This document shows, one piece after another, positions 61,449 through 64,000 of a DNA stretch of 64,000 nt (within the stretch, counting starts at the first letter, position 1; every line of letters starts with the position of its first letter). Under the pieces are notes generated by a model that saw only the letters and a list, made by a program, of their open reading frames with translations, was not told the DNA's origin and did not search any database. A program made the translations under genes and the position numbers. This DNA comes from Mycobacterium asiaticum DSM 44297 (GTDB lineage Bacteria > Actinomycetota > Actinomycetes > Mycobacteriales > Mycobacteriaceae). Location: the NCBI RefSeq assembly GCF_000613245.1, contig NZ_HG964939.1:1-64000 (forward strand). Direction: 5' to 3'.

Positions 61449-62180
61449 CTACAGCGGATGACCCGCCGCGTAGGCGGTCGCCCAGTCCCGGACCGCCCGC
61501 GCATAGACACCCGAGTTGTTATAGGCCCGCAGCGCGGTAATCCACCCACGAGGCGTCGCGAGATCCTTTCCGCGCCAGCACAAATAACCCGCGGCCGACA
61601 GGGCGGCATCGTCGATGTTGTCCGGGCTGGCCACGCCGTCGTTGTTGGCGTCGACGCCGTACAACCGCCAGGTCTCGGAGATGAACTGCATCGGCCCCAT
61701 CGCGCGCTCTACCCCATCGTCGCCATCCAGAGCCCCCGCGTCGGTGTCCACGATGCGCAAGGTGTCGCCGGTGCCGTCGAGTCGAACACCCCGGATGGGG
61801 GGCCGGACGTCCCCGTTGGGCGCGATGGCCGCGCCCCGATAGGTGCCGTTATGACTCTCTACCTGGCCGATGCCCGCAAGCGTCGTCCACGCAATATGGC
61901 ACTTCGGATTCTCGACCTCGGCCACGCGAGCGGCGTACGCGTACGCCTCCAGGGCGATGACCGGCATCTCCAGCGCCGGAGCGCGCTGCTGCGCCCATTC
62001 CCGCAACTGATCCGCAGGCCGGCCACTGACGTGCGTGTCGACCGGAGGTACCGGATCCCCCGCCGGGGGCGGCACGCCTTCGGGGATGAAAAGGCTGAGC
62101 TGCCAGGTGCAACTTGACGCCAACAGCATCGCGGTCGCCCCTATCACGGCGACCGCGCGCAACCAGCGTCTCGGCGACAC
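61449..62180 (-). CDS. lpqU: Lipoprotein LpqU, putative lytic transglycosylase
   Basis: A 243-residue exported lipoprotein from GTG 62180, with AGGGAGA nine bases upstream. Basic start VSPRRWLRAVAVIGA, lipobox LLASSC, then a proline-rich linker. The catalytic region is lysozyme-like: the glutamate sits in AGIGQVESHNG, followed by GPMQFISETWRLYG and SAAGYLCWRGKDL, typical of SLT2-type (MltB-like) transglycosylases. Length matches Rv1022. It should cleave glycan strands of peptidoglycan at the cell surface. Confidence 0.92.
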   Translation of the reverse strand: MSPRRWLRAVAVIGATAMLLASSCTWQLSLFIPEGVPPPAGDPVPPVDTHVSGRPADQLREWAQQRAPALEMPVIALEAYAYAARVAEVENPKCHIAWTTLAGIGQVESHNGTYRGAAIAPNGDVRPPIRGVRLDGTGDTLRIVDTDAGALDGDDGVERAMGPMQFISETWRLYGVDANNDGVASPDNIDDAALSAAGYLCWRGKDLATPRGWITALRAYNNSGVYARAVRDWATAYAAGHPL

Positions 62181-62376
62181 AAACTCTCCCTGTTGGTCTC
62201 CCCATGCGGCCACTTGTCCTTTTCAGCCTCAGCCATCGTCCCATGGGTTTGCCGGCTGCCCGGGCGAGTTCGCCGTCCAGCACACAGATTTGTGCTGGAT
62301 TGGAGCCATTCAGTGATTCCTCAGCAGCATCTTTGTGAAAACCGTCTGAGTCACCGCAAACATCGACGAGCGGCCC

Positions 62377-63486
62377 TCAGCGGCGCCCTTTGCGCTTTTT
62401 GGGCCGGGAATCCTTGGCGGACGCGGACGCCGCGACGGGTTCCTCCTCGAGGGCGGGATCGAGGGCGGGATCGAGGCCGGGATCGAGGGCCGGCTCGACG
62501 GCGGGATCGAGGACAGGCTCGACGGCGGGCGCCGACGGTTCCTCCGCCACTTCACCGAACGGCCAATGGGCGCGCCACTCGTCATCGGTGACGAAGCCGA
62601 GCGGGCTCATGTCGAGTTCCTCGGCGACACTGTCGCCGCGCCGCGCCGCCGCAATCGCCTTCTCCACACCGCGAACCGTGTCGACGAAATCCAAAACCGC
62701 TGCCCGCAAGGTATTTTCCGCATCGACGTCGGCCGACAGCGTGATCGTGGTCAGCTCCTCGGGGATCAGCTCGGCGGGCAGGCCGGCTTGAACGACGCGA
62801 TGAATCACCTTCTGCGCCAACGCCAATGCCGGCTGACCGGTGTGCACGTCGTCCAGCACCGAGCCCCTGGGTTTTTCGGCCGCCTTGCGTTCCTCCCACT
62901 GCGCCAGCTGGTCCTGCAGCGAAATAGTTTCCCCCGCAAGCACTCCCGGAACTCGATTGCCGAGCTTGCGCATCAGCGTGTCGGCGACGTCGTCAATGGT
63001 GAACGGCAGCAGCGCCGCATCCTCGGCGATGCGGGCGTGAAACAACACCTGCAACAGCAGATCACCGAGTTCTTCGCGCAGCTGTTCCACATTGCCGCTA
63101 TGCACGGCATCCAGCAGCTCGTAGGTCTCCTCCAACAGATACCGGCGCAGCGAGTCGTGGGTCTGCTCGCTCTCCCAGGGTCCCGCGGTGCGCAGCTTGT
63201 CCATCATCGCGACGGCATCCACCAGCCGTTCACCGCGCTGGCCCGCGGGCGCCGAGATCAGCCGGGCACCGGCGGCGAGCCGGGCGGTGACGGCTGGGTG
63301 GTTGGGGTCCGAGGACAACAGCACCGGCGCGTCCCCGCCGGTGTGCGCCGGGTGCGCGTCAGGCAGCGACCACGGCACCGCAATCGGCATCTCCTCGGTG
63401 TACTGCACTTCACCAGTGAGGAGCTCGATGGCTTCGACCGGCACCAACGAGGGGCGGCGGGGGTCGACCAGGACGACAGTCGTCAT
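62377..63486 (-). CDS. mazG: Nucleoside triphosphate pyrophosphohydrolase MazG
   Basis: A 369-residue protein; Rv1021 is about 325. The first 95 residues form the N-terminal domain typical of mycobacterial MazG, and the pyrophosphohydrolase core has the helix pair LRRYLLEETYELLDAVHSGN with REELGDLLLQVLFHARIAED (the E-E-x-x-D magnesium motif). It hydrolyses NTPs, including oxidised dNTPs in M. tuberculosis. After about residue 318 the C-terminus is a low-complexity EP/LDPA-rich tail (62407-62535), which explains the extra length. The start overlaps mfd by four bases (ATGA). Confidence 0.93.
   Translation of the reverse strand: MTTVVLVDPRRPSLVPVEAIELLTGEVQYTEEMPIAVPWSLPDAHPAHTGGDAPVLLSSDPNHPAVTARLAAGARLISAPAGQRGERLVDAVAMMDKLRTAGPWESEQTHDSLRRYLLEETYELLDAVHSGNVEQLREELGDLLLQVLFHARIAEDAALLPFTIDDVADTLMRKLGNRVPGVLAGETISLQDQLAQWEERKAAEKPRGSVLDDVHTGQPALALAQKVIHRVVQAGLPAELIPEELTTITLSADVDAENTLRAAVLDFVDTVRGVEKAIAAARRGDSVAEELDMSPLGFVTDDEWRAHWPFGEVAEEPSAPAVEPVLDPAVEPALDPGLDPALDPALEEEPVAASASAKDSRPKKRKGRR
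62455..62532. repeat. Coding minisatellite in the mazG 3' end
   Basis: Units of about 12 bases related to GGATCGAGGGCG are repeated five to six times with substitutions, encoding LDPA/VEPA pairs. Copy number is likely to vary between strains and it lies outside the catalytic domain. Confidence 0.7.
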
Positions 63487-64000
63487 CGCGCTTGCCGCTC
63501 CTTACTCGACGTGACGGGCTCGGGGTTCGTTATACCAATATCTTGCTGCGGGATGCCCGCGAGTGCCGTCACCAAATCGGCCACCATCTGCACCAACTCA
63601 ACATCACGCAGCCGCGCGGCGCCCACGCCGCCCGTTCGCGGAATGGGAACCTGCACGGTGGACGTCGTCGCGCGGTAACGCCCGCCCGGATACATCCGGG
63701 CCAGCCGCACCTGCGCGGAATCCGGCAGATTCAGCGGCGAAAGCCGCACCGTGGCCGCCGACGGGGCGCTGACCTCGGTGATCCCGGATGCCCGGCATAG
63801 CAACCGCAGCCGCGCCACCGCCACCAGCCGCTGGGCCGGCTCGGGCGGCGGGCCATACCGGTCGGTCAGCTCTTCGATGACGGCGTTGACACCGGCGTCG
63901 TCGGTCGCCGACGCCAGGCGCCGATAGGCCTCCAACCGGAGCCGGTCGCTGGCGATGTAATCGGGCGGCAGATGGGCATCGACGGGCAGGTCGATGCGCA
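63483..64000 (-). CDS. mfd: Transcription-repair coupling factor Mfd (C-terminal part)
   Basis: The frame is open to the window edge and encodes the C-terminal about 171 residues of Mfd: RIDLPVDAHLPPDYIASDRL, EELTDRYGPPPEPAQRL, and a terminal region ending VTSSKERQAR. The part seen corresponds to the regulatory TRCF domain after the helicase motifs. Mfd removes stalled RNA polymerase and recruits UvrA. Its stop overlaps the mazG start. It matches Rv1020. Confidence 0.93.
   Translation of the reverse strand, partial: RIDLPVDAHLPPDYIASDRLRLEAYRRLASATDDAGVNAVIEELTDRYGPPPEPAQRLVAVARLRLLCRASGITEVSAPSAATVRLSPLNLPDSAQVRLARMYPGGRYRATTSTVQVPIPRTGGVGAARLRDVELVQMVADLVTALAGIPQQDIGITNPEPVTSSKERQAR

Overview
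This 64 kb window is chromosomal DNA from a slow-growing Mycobacterium closely related to, but not identical with, M. tuberculosis. It is GC-rich, carries PE/PPE and ESX genes and mycothiol enzymes, and for most of its length follows the M. tuberculosis Rv1087-Rv1020 gene order in reverse. Homology names (Rv numbers) are from memory of that gene order and protein lengths, not from a search.

Layout. (1) 1-28.5 kb is conserved core: a PE_PGRS gene cut by the window edge, short-chain Z-prenyl synthase, haemolysin III, a ketosteroid-isomerase-like gene, a DUF255 protein, mca, greA, metB-pra-cbs, lipU, an SGNH hydrolase, fadA3, a DUF559 gene flanked by hairpins, a Bax-inhibitor-1 protein, echA9-echA8 with a membrane hydrolase, a rhodanese/cysteine-dioxygenase pair, lpqV, two convergent patatins, a glutamine-amidotransferase-like protein, two small metabolic proteins and fadD14. 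The PE_PGRS pair found here in M. tuberculosis is absent. (2) 28.6-42.4 kb is the variable part: the Rv1057-like beta-propeller, a metal-efflux module (ArsR regulator plus P1B-4 ATPase), a DUF427 protein, a deazaflavin-reductase-type gene with a premature TGA, a phytase-like lipoprotein, membrane and MmpS-like proteins, a quinone-oxidoreductase-type gene, then a mosaic island (PGRS remnant, truncated phage capsid gene, small basic protein, two unknown genes) ending at a tRNA-Leu gene. (3) 42.8-45.5 kb is a PE-PPE-esx-esx cassette (PE8/PPE15/EsxJ/EsxI type). (4) 46.1-56.7 kb holds two-component system trcRS and a contiguous same-strand kdpFABCDE potassium-uptake locus. (5) 56.8-64 kb has two families of tandem repeats flanking a small helix-turn-helix gene, then ppx2, a DUF501 gene, a FtsB/DivIC-type gene, eno (with a one-base frameshift), lpqU, mazG and the end of mfd.

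How the genes work together. cbs, metB, mca, cysteine dioxygenase and the rhodanese make a loose sulfur/thiol neighbourhood. fadA3, echA9, echA8 and fadD14 serve acyl-CoA metabolism. TrcR, encoded at 46 kb, is known in M. tuberculosis to repress Rv1057, whose homologue lies at 29 kb. KdpDE is expected to control the kdpFABC genes next to it; phased direct repeats upstream of kdpF are candidate KdpE sites.

Most worth a second look: the DUF559 gene enclosed by two related hairpins; the helix-turn-helix gene enclosed by inverted repeat arrays sharing one core; the phage/PGRS mosaic at tRNA-Leu with an uncharacterised divergent gene pair; a KdpC with an extra domain of about 110 residues containing four cysteines; and the frameshifted enolase, probably a sequencing error.
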